The notes: generated by a model from the sequence alone, not told the origin. Shown: positions 1-8,968, counted from the first letter of the stretch. The stretch is DNA of 34,465 nt from Candidatus Colicola equi (GCA_018066175.1 JAGHRV010000031.1:1-34465); one strand, 5' to 3'. Numbers and translations are program-made.

Positions 1-127
1 CATCCATGGCGATAGTCTTGGTAGCGCCATCCTGTGTAATGGTGTATTTAGCCAAGTCGCTACTCAACAGGTTGAATTGCTGGTTGTCTGAATTATTATC
101 CGGCATATAGAGTAGTGACGTGCTACT
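1..127. repeat. Exact inverted terminal repeat, left copy
   Basis: These 127 bases are the exact reverse complement of positions 34339-34465. Identity stops at base 128, where the left copy carries an extra ACT triplet. The repeat lies inside the 3' parts of genes A and I. A perfect match of exactly 127 bases ending at both window edges is what a de Bruijn assembler with k=127 leaves at an unresolved repeat. Confidence 0.97.
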
Positions 128-2011
128 ACTGGTTGTAATCCAAGCTTTGTCCTCTGCATCTGCTCTCAAGAATCGAATAGCATTGCGGTGACTTTCAGGT
201 TCATAACGACTATCACCCTTATACAATGTGTTCTTCGGAGCCATCAGAGCCTTCGTCGGAGCAGTGGTGTTATCTACGCTAATCAACAATGGAGCCTTCG
301 TAGAATAACTACCCGACGTGCTGGTTGCCAAATCATTCGGCAATGCATACCAACTATCACCATTGGTGCTCTTCATCGCAATCACAAATTGTTCTGGCAG
401 GCTACGACCATAAACAGCCAAGTCTGCGTAGCGATAAATTTGTGTACCAGCGTCATTAACAGCTTCTACACGGATAGTGTAGTTATCCAATTGGTTGTAA
501 ACGGTTGGTTTATAACTTACTGCAAAGGTTTGCTCGAAGTCTTCTCCTGTATTATTAACACGATCAATAATCATATTATACGAAGTCGCATCGCATACGC
601 GGAACGGACTATTCGTCGGCTCTACTTTCGCGTCATTAAGGTAGTACGAGAAGCGAATCTTAGTGGCCAATGGCTCATCTTTACCTAACCAACGAACCGT
701 AATCATGTTGTTGGTCGTGGGAGTGGTATAAACCTGTACGTCCTTACTAGAAGTCAAGTGCACATCACCCGAAATGGTTAATGCAGATCGGCACTTAGCA
801 TAAAGAATCATGTCATCAGTTACCACATCCGTTTCGAAGTTCCATTTTTTGTCATCCTCCAAATTGTACCAACCTATAAAGGTTAATCCTTCTGGAGTGA
901 CAGGGTCTTTTGGAGCCGTAATTGTCAAGTTCTTTTTAGTAACAATATCCGCAGGTGCTTCGCCTGGCAATCCGTCCAAGTCAAACGATACCGTTCGTGG
1001 GCAGTAGGTCTGATAGTTGGTTAAGTTCGCCTCTTTCCAAATAGCATATAACGTTGCATCTGTAGTACCCATACTCGTTTCTTGACCAGGAAGAAATTGT
1101 GCTTCGGTTGCAGTAGAGTTTGTTGACCAGCCAAGAAAAATATGTTGTGCGTAAGTCATTAAACCTGCACCGAGAACAGTAACAGTCTCTCCAAAAGCAT
1201 ATTCATTCTCATCCACGGGGGCATTTTGTCCACCATTAGCATCGTAAGTTAAAGTATGTTTCTCACATTCAATTGAAGATGCATAAATACTCTTATCTCC
1301 ATGAGTCAATTTATAAACAGCATAAAACTCCGTAGCAGAACCAGAATATGGAAGAGTTACTTTAGTATATGTCGTTGAACCTTTAGAAACATGTGTTTCG
1401 CTCCATCCATCAAAAGTCCAACCGACATTGCTTTCCACCTCACAAGGAATAGCTATAGGTAATTCTGTAAGAGAACCAACAGTCAAAGAGTGATTAGAAG
1501 AATTACAACCAGCTGTAACTTCTCCACAACTGAAAGTGTTATTATTTCCAACAATGAAATTATAGGTCGTTCCAGTATAATGGATGGTAATATTAATATC
1601 TTTATGAGGTTGGTCGGCAATCTCTCCTCCGCTCTCCCAATAATAGAGTCTTATTGTAGCAGTATAGTCTCCCTGTTCTTCAAAATAATAGTCTAGCGGA
1701 AATTTATCAGTGTTTCTTCCCACATAATCATGTTCATACGTAGGTGTAAAGAACCAATCATCAATATCTTCTCCTCCATAAACAATCAAGTCTTCACTTA
1801 TAACTTGAGCATAATAGGTATAATAGTAATCATAATATTTATCCCAACCATCTCCACTATTGTTTTTGATGTTAAGGTAAACTGTTCCTTCTTCTGACGT
1901 TACTGTAAATTCAGAAGGTTCTGCATAAGCACCAGAGATGTCTGCATTCACATTTACATTTATTCCAAGAATCATGAGGAATAAGCAGATATAATTCATA
2001 AAGTTTTTCAT
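1..2011 (-). CDS. Gene A: secreted InlB-repeat protein, 3' end cut by window edge
   Basis: The reading frame is open from ATG at 2011 to base 1 (670 codons), so the C-terminus is missing. Residues 1-23 form a signal peptide (MKNFMNYICLF to NVNVNA) unlike the VWG-type signals of its neighbours. Residues about 24-150 are a Tyr/Asp-rich beta-like domain I do not recognise. Several InlB-type repeats follow (for example TLTYDANGG to LYAIW), then a module with WYALPND. The last roughly 136 codons (from GRSLPE, base 409) nearly match gene I. The start is supported by AAAGGAG nine bases upstream. It begins 49 bases after gene B ends, so the two are probably cotranscribed. The 5' third is visibly more AT-rich than the 3' part, suggesting a chimera. 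An envelope or extracellular role is inferred from the signal peptide and repeats. Confidence 0.87.
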   Translation of the reverse strand, partial: MKNFMNYICLFLMILGINVNVNADISGAYAEPSEFTVTSEEGTVYLNIKNNSGDGWDKYYDYYYTYYAQVISEDLIVYGGEDIDDWFFTPTYEHDYVGRNTDKFPLDYYFEEQGDYTATIRLYYWESGGEIADQPHKDINITIHYTGTTYNFIVGNNNTFSCGEVTAGCNSSNHSLTVGSLTELPIAIPCEVESNVGWTFDGWSETHVSKGSTTYTKVTLPYSGSATEFYAVYKLTHGDKSIYASSIECEKHTLTYDANGGQNAPVDENEYAFGETVTVLGAGLMTYAQHIFLGWSTNSTATEAQFLPGQETSMGTTDATLYAIWKEANLTNYQTYCPRTVSFDLDGLPGEAPADIVTKKNLTITAPKDPVTPEGLTFIGWYNLEDDKKWNFETDVVTDDMILYAKCRSALTISGDVHLTSSKDVQVYTTPTTNNMITVRWLGKDEPLATKIRFSYYLNDAKVEPTNSPFRVCDATSYNMIIDRVNNTGEDFEQTFAVSYKPTVYNQLDNYTIRVEAVNDAGTQIYRYADLAVYGRSLPEQFVIAMKSTNGDSWYALPNDLATSTSGSYSTKAPLLISVDNTTAPTKALMAPKNTLYKGDSRYEPESHRNAIRFLRADAEDKAWITTSSSTSLLYMPDNNSDNQQFNLLSSDLAKYTITQDGATKTIAMD

Positions 2012-2020
2012 AATTGTAAT

Positions 2021-2027
2021 CTCCTTT
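2021..2027 (-). promoter_or_regulatory. Strong Shine-Dalgarno site for gene A
   Basis: AAAGGAG on the minus strand, nine bases ahead of the gene A ATG. Strong SD sites are uncommon in Bacteroidales and the other InlB genes here lack one, so this site supports the chosen start. Confidence 0.7.
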
Positions 2028-2060
2028 GTCAATTTGTTTAACATATCTTATTCCTTTTAA

Positions 2061-5000
2061 TTATTGGTTACTATTAGCATCTTCTGCCCAAACAGCGTGA
2101 TAGGTCTTCTCGTTGGCAGTACCATCAGCACCGGCCCTGATTAAGCCGGCAGGCTCCTCCTCTTGCCCGGAATCAATTTCGCCTTCAATCCACCCAACGA
2201 AATAAAGGTGAGTCTGTTCACAACTATTTGAACTTGGTGTAACAACATCGGGCAAACCGGGAACGGTGTATTGTCCTTCCATTACGATTTGTTCGTTATC
2301 GTTCATATCGTCCACATAGTAGTCTTTCTTCGCAGTGAAAGTAGCCGTAACGGTTACATTAGCAGCAGGCATTGTGAACTTATTATTTGTAACACTAATC
2401 GGTGTCTCGCCTTGCATTACTACCCACTTGCCAAAGATATAACCTCTCTTCGTTGTTCCGGAAAGTGTAATCTCCGTTCCTGCTGCGAAAGATTGGGTCT
2501 TTTTCGTACTTTTATTTGCCTTGATGTCATAAACACCTTCGGTATCAGTGATTGTCAGGGTATAAACAGGATTAGTAGTGGTTGTGCCATTAGCAGGTAT
2601 AGCACCGCAGTAAGCACCTTCCGAATCCCAAGTAGCCACTACCGTCCAGCTATACGCCGTATTAGGTTCTAAGCCTGATTCGGTATGAGAACAACTACTG
2701 GTTGTCACATCGTGTGTATCACCATTTATCGTCACCTTATATCCGGTTGCACCATCTACATTACTCCAACTCAGCGTAATTGAGTTATGCGTCTTCGTTG
2801 CATCATCCACCACCGGCGCTGCAACTTTATTTTCACAACAAACCGGATTGCTGATATAGTCCAACCCAGCACCTTCTTGTTTGTAGAAGACTAAGTTGTA
2901 GTCATAATCATAATCCAATCCAAATTTTGTTTTAGAATAGTTTAGATACACATCCGCGTCCCCATCGTTGCCAGCATTGAGGCTAGCCTTCCCATTATAC
3001 CAATCAACGGTCCAAGGTCTGCTCAAATTATCGGTTCGTGAGAATGCCGTTTTTTCATTATTAATACCAATATATTTATTTCCTGTATTTTGTGTTTGCA
3101 ACGAGATTGCAGAACCGCTTACCGTCACATTCCAAATCAACATTGGGTCTGATGCATTTACCACACCGGTGCTACTTTCTGTTATCACTTGTGCTCCTAA
3201 ATCGTTATCTCCTGTGTATTTCATTGCGTAAATCGTAGGACTTTCCTCTGTTGAAGTGATGACATAAGCACCATCCGTAATACTATTCACTCTCACAAAT
3301 GTATTCGGATCTCCACTTCCTTCTCCATACACGGCATAATACGTTCCGGCTGCACTAACAGCGGCACCGACTTCTGTGATGGTTGGTCGAGTTGCCCAAG
3401 CATTATCCGTTGGAGCCGTTGTGGTCCAACCTACTCTTGTGAAGTCTCCTGTTGCACAACTCAACGCCGGCAAGGTGTATGTCTCACCTTCATTCACTAC
3501 GTGATCGGTTACCTCGTCAATATCACTGGTCGTAACGGTGTAAGTGCGTTGTGTGAACTTAGCCGTCAAAGTAGCCGTAGTCTCATCCTTATCCCACTTA
3601 CCATCAGCGGTAGTCCAACCGCTAACATTGCTAACTAATGTTCCGTTTTCGTCAATAACTTTGATATCATCAGCGTAGTAACCAATCAGGTCAAAATGAG
3701 CCGCTGCTTCTACTCCGGTCCAACTTGAGAAAGTGGAAGTACCCAACTTAATCGTTGCACTACCATTAGCCGTACCATGCTCGCCCTTAGCCAGCGTCAC
3801 CATCGTCACCGTCGTACAACTCGTGCGGTAATTAACATAAGTCTTTTCAACGGCAACAATGCTTACCGTTACATCACCGGTTACGCTGGTTATAGTCAAT
3901 GTCCCAGCACTCCATGTGTATGTAGCACCGGTAACAGAAATCTTAGAAGGCAGTTTATACCCTTCGTTAGCCACAAAAGTCGTTGAGAAACTACTTCCAT
4001 AATCCTTCTTTCCTGTGGGCCAACTGGAACCGCCGGCTACAGCACAGTTAGTCAATTCAAGTGCATTGATAGTATATTGATTAAGCGTGTGTGTGAAATG
4101 AGCAGTGGCAGTAATATCGCTGGTCACTTCGGTTACATTACCTGTCCAATCCCAATGATCAAATGCGTATGTATATTGTACATCCGGACTTGCTGGAGTT
4201 GCTGTTACTGCTGTTGGACCAACTCGCAATGTGGAACCGGTAGCCGAAATCGATGTACCGCAAGGCACACTCGTTACACTGGCTTGACTGACAGTACCAT
4301 AACCGGCAGGATTAACTGCGCAGGTTACCGTGAATGTGGTTGGCGAATACTTCGATGTAGAACACGGACTGTCGCCTCCGTTGTCTCCCCAACCGGTAAT
4401 GCTACATTTATCCCATGAATCACTCAATGTGATGTTGGATGTTTGATTCCATTTCTTACCCCAATCTCCGGCGGTAGCATCATTGCTGAGTCGAACAAAA
4501 TCCACACTCTTGTATCCCTTAGGAATAGTAGTGGTGTAGATACTGCTCTCACAAGGTGCAATAGTCATTAAATCGGACCAACCATTTCCTGCTGTACCAA
4601 AGTAATAAACAGCAAATTTAGCATTGTCCGCATCCCAAACACCTGGATCCAAATACAAGGTAGTACGAGCCTCTATCCATTTTGCATACAGGGTCTTGTC
4701 TGCACTCAGCGTAGTGTTGAAATCAAACGCGTCGCCTGTGCAACTTGCGTTCTCATACCAACCTGCAAAGTCCCAACCTGCAGCCGAAGGATCAGATGGC
4801 TGAGCCACTGCCGTGTTTGGTGCGATGTATGTGGTCGTATTAGCTCCATGACCATTCATGTCAAACGTAACGAGAACACTTGGCGGATAAGTCACACTGA
4901 CTACTAATTTATTAGCAGCATCACTATCATCAATGCGGAATGTATAGTCGCCCGGAGCAGTTGTTGCAATACCGCAGTCTTTATTATTGTCTCTGTAGAA

Positions 5001-6269
5001 GTTCCAATTAGTGCAATTGCTACTGGTCATTATATTACCATCACTTGGAAGATCATAGCTTGCCACACCGTCAGAGAATCTGAACCAATAGGTTGTATTT
5101 CCGTCCAAATGAACAGTGTACGTCAAGTCAGATTTAACAGTACGTTCGGTGTAACTATCACCATTGTACATAAATTTCCACCCTACATTCCACTTAGCCC
5201 AGAACTGTTTATCTCCGGTTGCAGTGGTGCTGATGGATGTAACAGAACTTCCTTCTAACTCTTCATTATCGTACCATCCGCCAAAACTATAACCGATCCT
5301 ATCTACAGTAGTGGCTAATGTTGGAATACCAACACCGAATGTATAAGTATAAACTCCTTCCCCTCCTTTCCATCCACCACCATTCATATTGTACTTCACA
5401 CTGTACGTCCTTGGCGTACGAGTGAAGTTGGCAGTAATAGTTACATCTTCGGTGATTTTTCCAGAAACCGGAATATTCGTCCATTTATCGAAAGCATAGG
5501 TGTATTGATCATCCTGTGAAGTTGGTGTAGCAGTAATCTTAGTTGTTCCAATAGTTAATACATTACTACTTGCAGACACAATAGTTTGATCTGCCACACC
5601 CGTTACACTTGCTTGATTGACAGCACCCCATGTATTTTCATTTTTGGCAATTGTCACATCCCACGTCGTCGCACAGTCCGTTAAATAGTCCGTATAAGTG
5701 ATACTAGAGCCATAAGTAACCGTAACTCCCCAAACACGGATACCTCCACCAGCACATATATGTAATCCTTCACCTGTGTATTTGGTGTCCAACGATGTTA
5801 AATCAAATGTTATTGTATTAGTTGCAGATGAAGGCTCTACGGATAAAATGCTGGTTAAAGAACTTTTAGAATACGCTGTACACAAATACATGGCAGTCGT
5901 ACTTCCTGCACCATCTTTTTCTGTTGCAGTATTGGCGGTTACATCTAAAACGATTGTTTGAATATTCCCGTCAAAGGTTGGCAGCGAAATACGTGTACAG
6001 TTCCCATTATCTGTATTATTAGAATATGCACGCAACTGGAGAAATTGATATAGTTCTCCACCAGAAGGCTTCTGATAACACCAACGTCCAGACCATACAT
6101 TATTTTGGTCATCTTGTAAGTTTTGGTTTGTTCCATAATCCGCATAAGATGTGGATGTACCAGTAACCATTGAGGAACCTGACCATGTTGCTGTTTCACC
6201 CCACACTTGATTAACACTTAGCAAGACGCCTATCAGCATCATTGCTAAAAAACGAATTTTGTTTTTCAT
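2061..6269 (-). CDS. Gene B: large secreted InlB/FN3 multidomain protein
   Basis: 1402 residues. Residues 1-24 are a signal peptide starting MKNKIRFLAMM and ending NQVWG. Residues 25-190 form a beta-sandwich-like domain resembling the N-terminus of gene I. InlB and divergent InlB repeats follow (about 192-360, 466-535, 650-1000; motifs VTFDMNGHG, FAGWYENASC, LYAKW). A Trp-rich E-set-like module lies at about 360-465 and a possible carbohydrate-binding module at about 537-645 (GWSDLM, FVRLSNDA, KKWNQTS). An FN3 domain lies near 1151-1235 (ITLSWSNVDGATGYKV). It ends in a half InlB repeat (YHAVWAEDANSNQ) with no recognisable type IX sorting domain. The leader and first codons match those of gene I. 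Gene A lies 49 bases downstream. Surface adhesion or glycan contact is plausible for such modules but not shown. Confidence 0.93.
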   Translation of the reverse strand: MKNKIRFLAMMLIGVLLSVNQVWGETATWSGSSMVTGTSTSYADYGTNQNLQDDQNNVWSGRWCYQKPSGGELYQFLQLRAYSNNTDNGNCTRISLPTFDGNIQTIVLDVTANTATEKDGAGSTTAMYLCTAYSKSSLTSILSVEPSSATNTITFDLTSLDTKYTGEGLHICAGGGIRVWGVTVTYGSSITYTDYLTDCATTWDVTIAKNENTWGAVNQASVTGVADQTIVSASSNVLTIGTTKITATPTSQDDQYTYAFDKWTNIPVSGKITEDVTITANFTRTPRTYSVKYNMNGGGWKGGEGVYTYTFGVGIPTLATTVDRIGYSFGGWYDNEELEGSSVTSISTTATGDKQFWAKWNVGWKFMYNGDSYTERTVKSDLTYTVHLDGNTTYWFRFSDGVASYDLPSDGNIMTSSNCTNWNFYRDNNKDCGIATTAPGDYTFRIDDSDAANKLVVSVTYPPSVLVTFDMNGHGANTTTYIAPNTAVAQPSDPSAAGWDFAGWYENASCTGDAFDFNTTLSADKTLYAKWIEARTTLYLDPGVWDADNAKFAVYYFGTAGNGWSDLMTIAPCESSIYTTTIPKGYKSVDFVRLSNDATAGDWGKKWNQTSNITLSDSWDKCSITGWGDNGGDSPCSTSKYSPTTFTVTCAVNPAGYGTVSQASVTSVPCGTSISATGSTLRVGPTAVTATPASPDVQYTYAFDHWDWTGNVTEVTSDITATAHFTHTLNQYTINALELTNCAVAGGSSWPTGKKDYGSSFSTTFVANEGYKLPSKISVTGATYTWSAGTLTITSVTGDVTVSIVAVEKTYVNYRTSCTTVTMVTLAKGEHGTANGSATIKLGTSTFSSWTGVEAAAHFDLIGYYADDIKVIDENGTLVSNVSGWTTADGKWDKDETTATLTAKFTQRTYTVTTSDIDEVTDHVVNEGETYTLPALSCATGDFTRVGWTTTAPTDNAWATRPTITEVGAAVSAAGTYYAVYGEGSGDPNTFVRVNSITDGAYVITSTEESPTIYAMKYTGDNDLGAQVITESSTGVVNASDPMLIWNVTVSGSAISLQTQNTGNKYIGINNEKTAFSRTDNLSRPWTVDWYNGKASLNAGNDGDADVYLNYSKTKFGLDYDYDYNLVFYKQEGAGLDYISNPVCCENKVAAPVVDDATKTHNSITLSWSNVDGATGYKVTINGDTHDVTTSSCSHTESGLEPNTAYSWTVVATWDSEGAYCGAIPANGTTTTNPVYTLTITDTEGVYDIKANKSTKKTQSFAAGTEITLSGTTKRGYIFGKWVVMQGETPISVTNNKFTMPAANVTVTATFTAKKDYYVDDMNDNEQIVMEGQYTVPGLPDVVTPSSNSCEQTHLYFVGWIEGEIDSGQEEEPAGLIRAGADGTANEKTYHAVWAEDANSNQ

Positions 6270-6386
6270 AATAGTTTGTTTTTAGTTATTATTTAGTTTA
6301 TATATTTTCAATATCTGTCGATACGAATTAACAATGCAATAGTGTATAACGATATATATATTTATTAACAAATTAAATTTATAAAC
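6270..6386. promoter_or_regulatory. Divergent leader region between genes B and C
   Basis: This 117-base AT-rich gap must hold the start signals for B (minus) and C (plus). The B side carries a block (ATCGACAGATATTGA, then ATATATAAACT) that recurs before gene I at 24737-24765. The C side carries a block (TTTATTAACAAATTAAATTT) that recurs before gene H near 23675. No clear TTTG/TAnnTTTG promoter is visible on either strand. Confidence 0.6.
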
Positions 6387-7442
6387 GTGAAAAAAGATTC
6401 AACTCGAACAGGAGCATCGCTATGCTCATCGATGATGCCAAGGTCTGCCACGACCTCCTGGCTCAACAAGTTTAAGTTATTAGCATTCGCCTTCATGGCC
6501 TTGCTGAGTATTAACCAAGTGTGGGGTGCCGCAGCAACACTTCCTGTTGATTATTCGTTTGGCAATGGTAAGAGTAGTTTACCTACAGGTGTTACCCAAG
6601 ATGGGCTAGGTAGTGATTATGCCGCAAGTAATAGTCCATATCGTCTTAAATTTGATGGCAACGGCGATTATATTCAAATTCAGGTGGATGGAGCTGCTTC
6701 AGCGATTACTATTGGTATAAAACAATATGGCACTGATAACCCTTCTTTCCAAATTAAAGGATCTAGCGATGGTTCTTCTTTTACGCTTATTGAAACATTA
6801 GCATTTACAATAGGACAAAATAAGACAGGAACAAAAACAACTACCAAATCAATATCTTCAGATTATCGTTATTTTCGTATTATTAAAAGTGCCGGAGGAA
6901 ACGCAGGATTGGGAACATTGGTTATTACCAAAGCCGCTCCTTCCACTTTCTCCGTTACCTACAATGCCAATGGTGCTACAAGTGGTAGTGTACCAACGGA
7001 TGCCACAGCTTATAGTAGCGGTGCTTCAGTAACCGTTTTGGGCAATACCGGCAATTTGGTAAAGACAGACAAGAAGTTTGGCGGTTGGAATACCAACAGC
7101 GGCGGAACGGGTACGACCTATCAAGCCGGAGGTACATTCAACATCTCTGCCAATACCACTTTGTACGCAAAATGGGATAATGTCACTTATACGGACCTTT
7201 CTTCGGGACAAAAAAGTGGGCACTTTCAGCCATCCTTTCTCGCACTCTCGCAAATTGTAATTTGGGGCTTTTTTGCATTTTTTTGTAAAAAAGTTTTCCA
7301 TATACGATGCATGGAGGGTGCATGGAGGATGCACGGAGGATCACGTCCTTCTTCCCAACCTCTCTTCTCTCCCTTTGGCACACTTTTTGCTATAGCCCCT
7401 ACTTGGCTAATTCCTAATTGGTTAATTGGCTACCCCATCTAG
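6387..7442 (+). CDS. Gene C: secreted InlB protein, C-terminus replaced by a repeat element
   Basis: 351 codons from a GTG start (the paralogue H has ATG at the same place in a shared leader). A signal peptide with a long basic N-region ends at SINQVWG (about residue 47); an internal Met near residue 16 is an alternative start. Residues about 48-185 form a beta-sandwich-like domain (DGNGDYIQIQV, YRYFRI). An InlB repeat follows (FSVTYNANGATSG to TLYAKWD). Soon after TYTDL the frame enters the repeat shared with gene H and reads unrelated residues (SGQKSGHFQPSF and on) to a stop. That tail is very likely read-through of the element, so this is a truncated gene whose secreted part may still be made. 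Gene H is truncated by the same element. Confidence 0.8.
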   Translation: MKKDSTRTGASLCSSMMPRSATTSWLNKFKLLAFAFMALLSINQVWGAAATLPVDYSFGNGKSSLPTGVTQDGLGSDYAASNSPYRLKFDGNGDYIQIQVDGAASAITIGIKQYGTDNPSFQIKGSSDGSSFTLIETLAFTIGQNKTGTKTTTKSISSDYRYFRIIKSAGGNAGLGTLVITKAAPSTFSVTYNANGATSGSVPTDATAYSSGASVTVLGNTGNLVKTDKKFGGWNTNSGGTGTTYQAGGTFNISANTTLYAKWDNVTYTDLSSGQKSGHFQPSFLALSQIVIWGFFAFFCKKVFHIRCMEGAWRMHGGSRPSSQPLFSPFGTLFAIAPTWLIPNWLIGYPI

Positions 7443-7465
7443 TGTCCTAGTGAACTAGTCCACTA
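7184..7465 (-). repeat. About 280-base inverted repeat, copy 1 (truncates gene C)
   Basis: Matches 22730-23010 in inverse orientation at roughly 85-90% by eye. The conserved core runs from TCGGGACAAAAAAGTGGG (gene side) to the CTAGTCCACTA end. It contains three near-tandem copies of an 11-mer (RTGCAYGGAGG) and poly-A/T stretches. No gene inside it is recognised. Both copies lie at the 3' end of paralogous genes just after a TYT codon run, so the boundary within about 20 bases of the gene is uncertain. Confidence 0.85.
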
Positions 7466-7476
7466 ACTGTCTCGAC

Positions 7477-7690
7477 GATGTTACCAACATCACCTTGTGG
7501 CAATGCCACCGAACTTATGGCGGTACGCCATCGGAACATTTATAGCGAGAATGGCTTAACCACATAAGTGGTATGATTTGGTCGTTAAGTAGGCAGTAGG
7601 AGCTTGCTCATAAATGACTACTTGGGGGCTAAAGCATAGTAGGACGTCAGTCCTTGCCAATAGTCGCTATCGTCTTTGTTGCGTAGCAAC
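7477..7690. other. Dense series of short perfect hairpins, no gene
   Basis: Seven short inverted repeats lie in 214 bases: GATGTT/AACATC (7477-7491), GTGGC/GCCAC (7497-7509), ATGGCG/CGCCAT (7517-7531), ACCAC/GTGGT (7559-7572), AAGTAG/CTACTT (7587-7623, enclosing GAGC/GCTC), AGGAC/GTCCT (7641-7654) and GTTGC/GCAAC (7678-7690). Most loops are 3-4 bases. No credible coding frame. It could be a structured RNA or a palindrome-rich repeat; similar tight hairpins occur at 17770-17800. Confidence 0.6.
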
Positions 7691-7692
7691 CG

Positions 7693-7735
7693 TCAAACTT
7701 CTGCGTCTTTCTGCGAAATCTGCGGGAGACTTTTT
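7693..7735 (+). repeat. CTGCGTCTTTCTGCG repeat, copy 1
   Basis: About 40 bases containing TTCTGCGTCTTTCTGCG then TCTGCGGGAGACTTTTT. The inverted counterpart lies at 17652-17695 with only a few differences. It flanks the hairpin series here and a two-hairpin patch there. Function unknown. Confidence 0.75.
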
Positions 7736-7750
7736 TCAGTTTATATATTT

Positions 7751-7864
7751 AGTCTGTCAAAGATCGCTTCAAACTCCACTGAGTTCTCTTTGTTAGCAGT
7801 AGTCAAACCAATGGCTACTGCCATTTCCTACGCGCACATGTACGCGCTATATATAGGGTGTGCC
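7751..7864 (-). repeat. Repeat R, copy after gene D
   Basis: Begins directly after the gene D stop. Read with the gene: an ATATATA tract; hairpin 1 (CGCGTACATGTGCGCG, pairing end to end in RNA with one G-U pair); hairpin 2 (GCAGTAG and CTACTGC); hairpin 3 (GAACTC/GAGTTT, close match); then GATCTTTGACAG. Followed by a conserved ATATATAAACTGAAAAA stretch that also occurs at 22684-22710. Confidence 0.85.
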
Positions 7865-8968
7865 TTATTGTTCCTCTGCAGCCCAAACAGCACGCACCGT
7901 CATATTGTCATTTATTGCATCGTTATCAGCAACATACGAAGGTTTGGTTTCTCGTTTTTGGAAGGCTTCGTCAGTCGTCCAACCCATGAAATGAGTAGAA
8001 CTATTATCGCACGACTCAATATTCAATTGCCCAGAACCAGTACCGATAGTCGGTTTAATTGCACTGAATAAGGTTCCTTCAGTAACATCGCTAACCGTCT
8101 TGACAACCTCACCTGCATTATAGAATGTTACTGTATATTTTGATTTGGCATTTACAGTAATTGATTGAGTTGTACTCTTGCCACCAACGGTAATCGTTAC
8201 CGATGTGTTGCTCGTCGTCAATGCAGCTGAGGTTGTCGGATTAAAGGTAAAGTCACTTGTATGGCCGGCATAAGCCAAATCCTCAGTAGAACCATCGGAA
8301 TAAGTTTTTGTAATTACCAATCCCGTTGGGTCAAATTTGTCTCCTTCTGTGTAAGTAACCTTACTCGGAGCCGTCTTTACTGTAATCGAACTGAGCGTTT
8401 TGGAGGAAGCTTTTTTGTAGATTTGAATAAGTTGTTGTGATGATGTATAACAAGCAAATCTTTCACTACCAGAAGACTTATTATATTGCAATTTACGAGC
8501 ACTTTCGTTGACATTGGTTATGGTAAAATTGCCACTAGACACAGATACCGTCCAAGATGTTTTGTTATCAAGTGTTTCATTGACGCCAAGAGAATTGCCA
8601 CTATTCCAGTACAAATATTTATTATCACTTGTTTTAAAGGCTAATTTGCCATTGCTACTACCTGCACAAACTGTCAACGGATAAGTGCCCGCAGGAGATG
8701 TAGTATAAGTGGTTGCTATTCCATACGAAGAAATACCCGTCATTTCTCGTTTAGCAGATTCATTGACGAAGATTACAACATCACCAACAGCGGGGACAGT
8801 AGTCAACTTTGTCCAAGTATCTGCTCCCCACACACTACTACTTAGCATTGCCAAAAGAGTCAATGCTAACAATCTGAAATTGTTGTTGAGCCACGAGGTC
8901 ATCTTTGCCCCTGCTCCCTCCGAATTGCATCTACATGCATTCATTTGATTTGTTTTTACGTTTTTCAT
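7865..8968 (-). CDS. Gene D: secreted Ig-like/InlB protein
   Basis: 367 residues. A long signal peptide (MKNVKTNQMNACRC to LSSSVWG, about 48 residues) has an extended N-region; an internal Met at residue 23 (MTSWLNNNF) is an alternative start. Residues about 49-192 form a beta-rich domain homologous to that of gene G (shared features: DTWTK/DTWTQ, YLYWNSGNS, RFACY, then IYKK or FYKK). Residues about 193-275 look like a group 3 bacterial Ig-like domain (TYTEGDKFDPTGLVITKTYS). A final half InlB repeat (HFMGWTTDE to VRAVWAAEEQ) ends the protein. The gene follows E in tandem with only repeat R and a leader between. Extracellular location is inferred; no enzyme motif seen. Confidence 0.92.
   Translation of the reverse strand: MKNVKTNQMNACRCNSEGAGAKMTSWLNNNFRLLALTLLAMLSSSVWGADTWTKLTTVPAVGDVVIFVNESAKREMTGISSYGIATTYTTSPAGTYPLTVCAGSSNGKLAFKTSDNKYLYWNSGNSLGVNETLDNKTSWTVSVSSGNFTITNVNESARKLQYNKSSGSERFACYTSSQQLIQIYKKASSKTLSSITVKTAPSKVTYTEGDKFDPTGLVITKTYSDGSTEDLAYAGHTSDFTFNPTTSAALTTSNTSVTITVGGKSTTQSITVNAKSKYTVTFYNAGEVVKTVSDVTEGTLFSAIKPTIGTGSGQLNIESCDNSSTHFMGWTTDEAFQKRETKPSYVADNDAINDNMTVRAVWAAEEQ

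Noticed and set aside
188..688. Plus-strand open frames opposite genes A and B (188-688, 810-1007, 1490-1696, 2271-2672 and others)
   Set aside because: They are antisense shadows of the long minus-strand InlB genes, which have coherent domains over the whole span.
7614..8071. Short plus-strand frames in the hairpin and repeat R region
   Set aside because: They read through repeats and the antisense of gene D, and no family features were seen.
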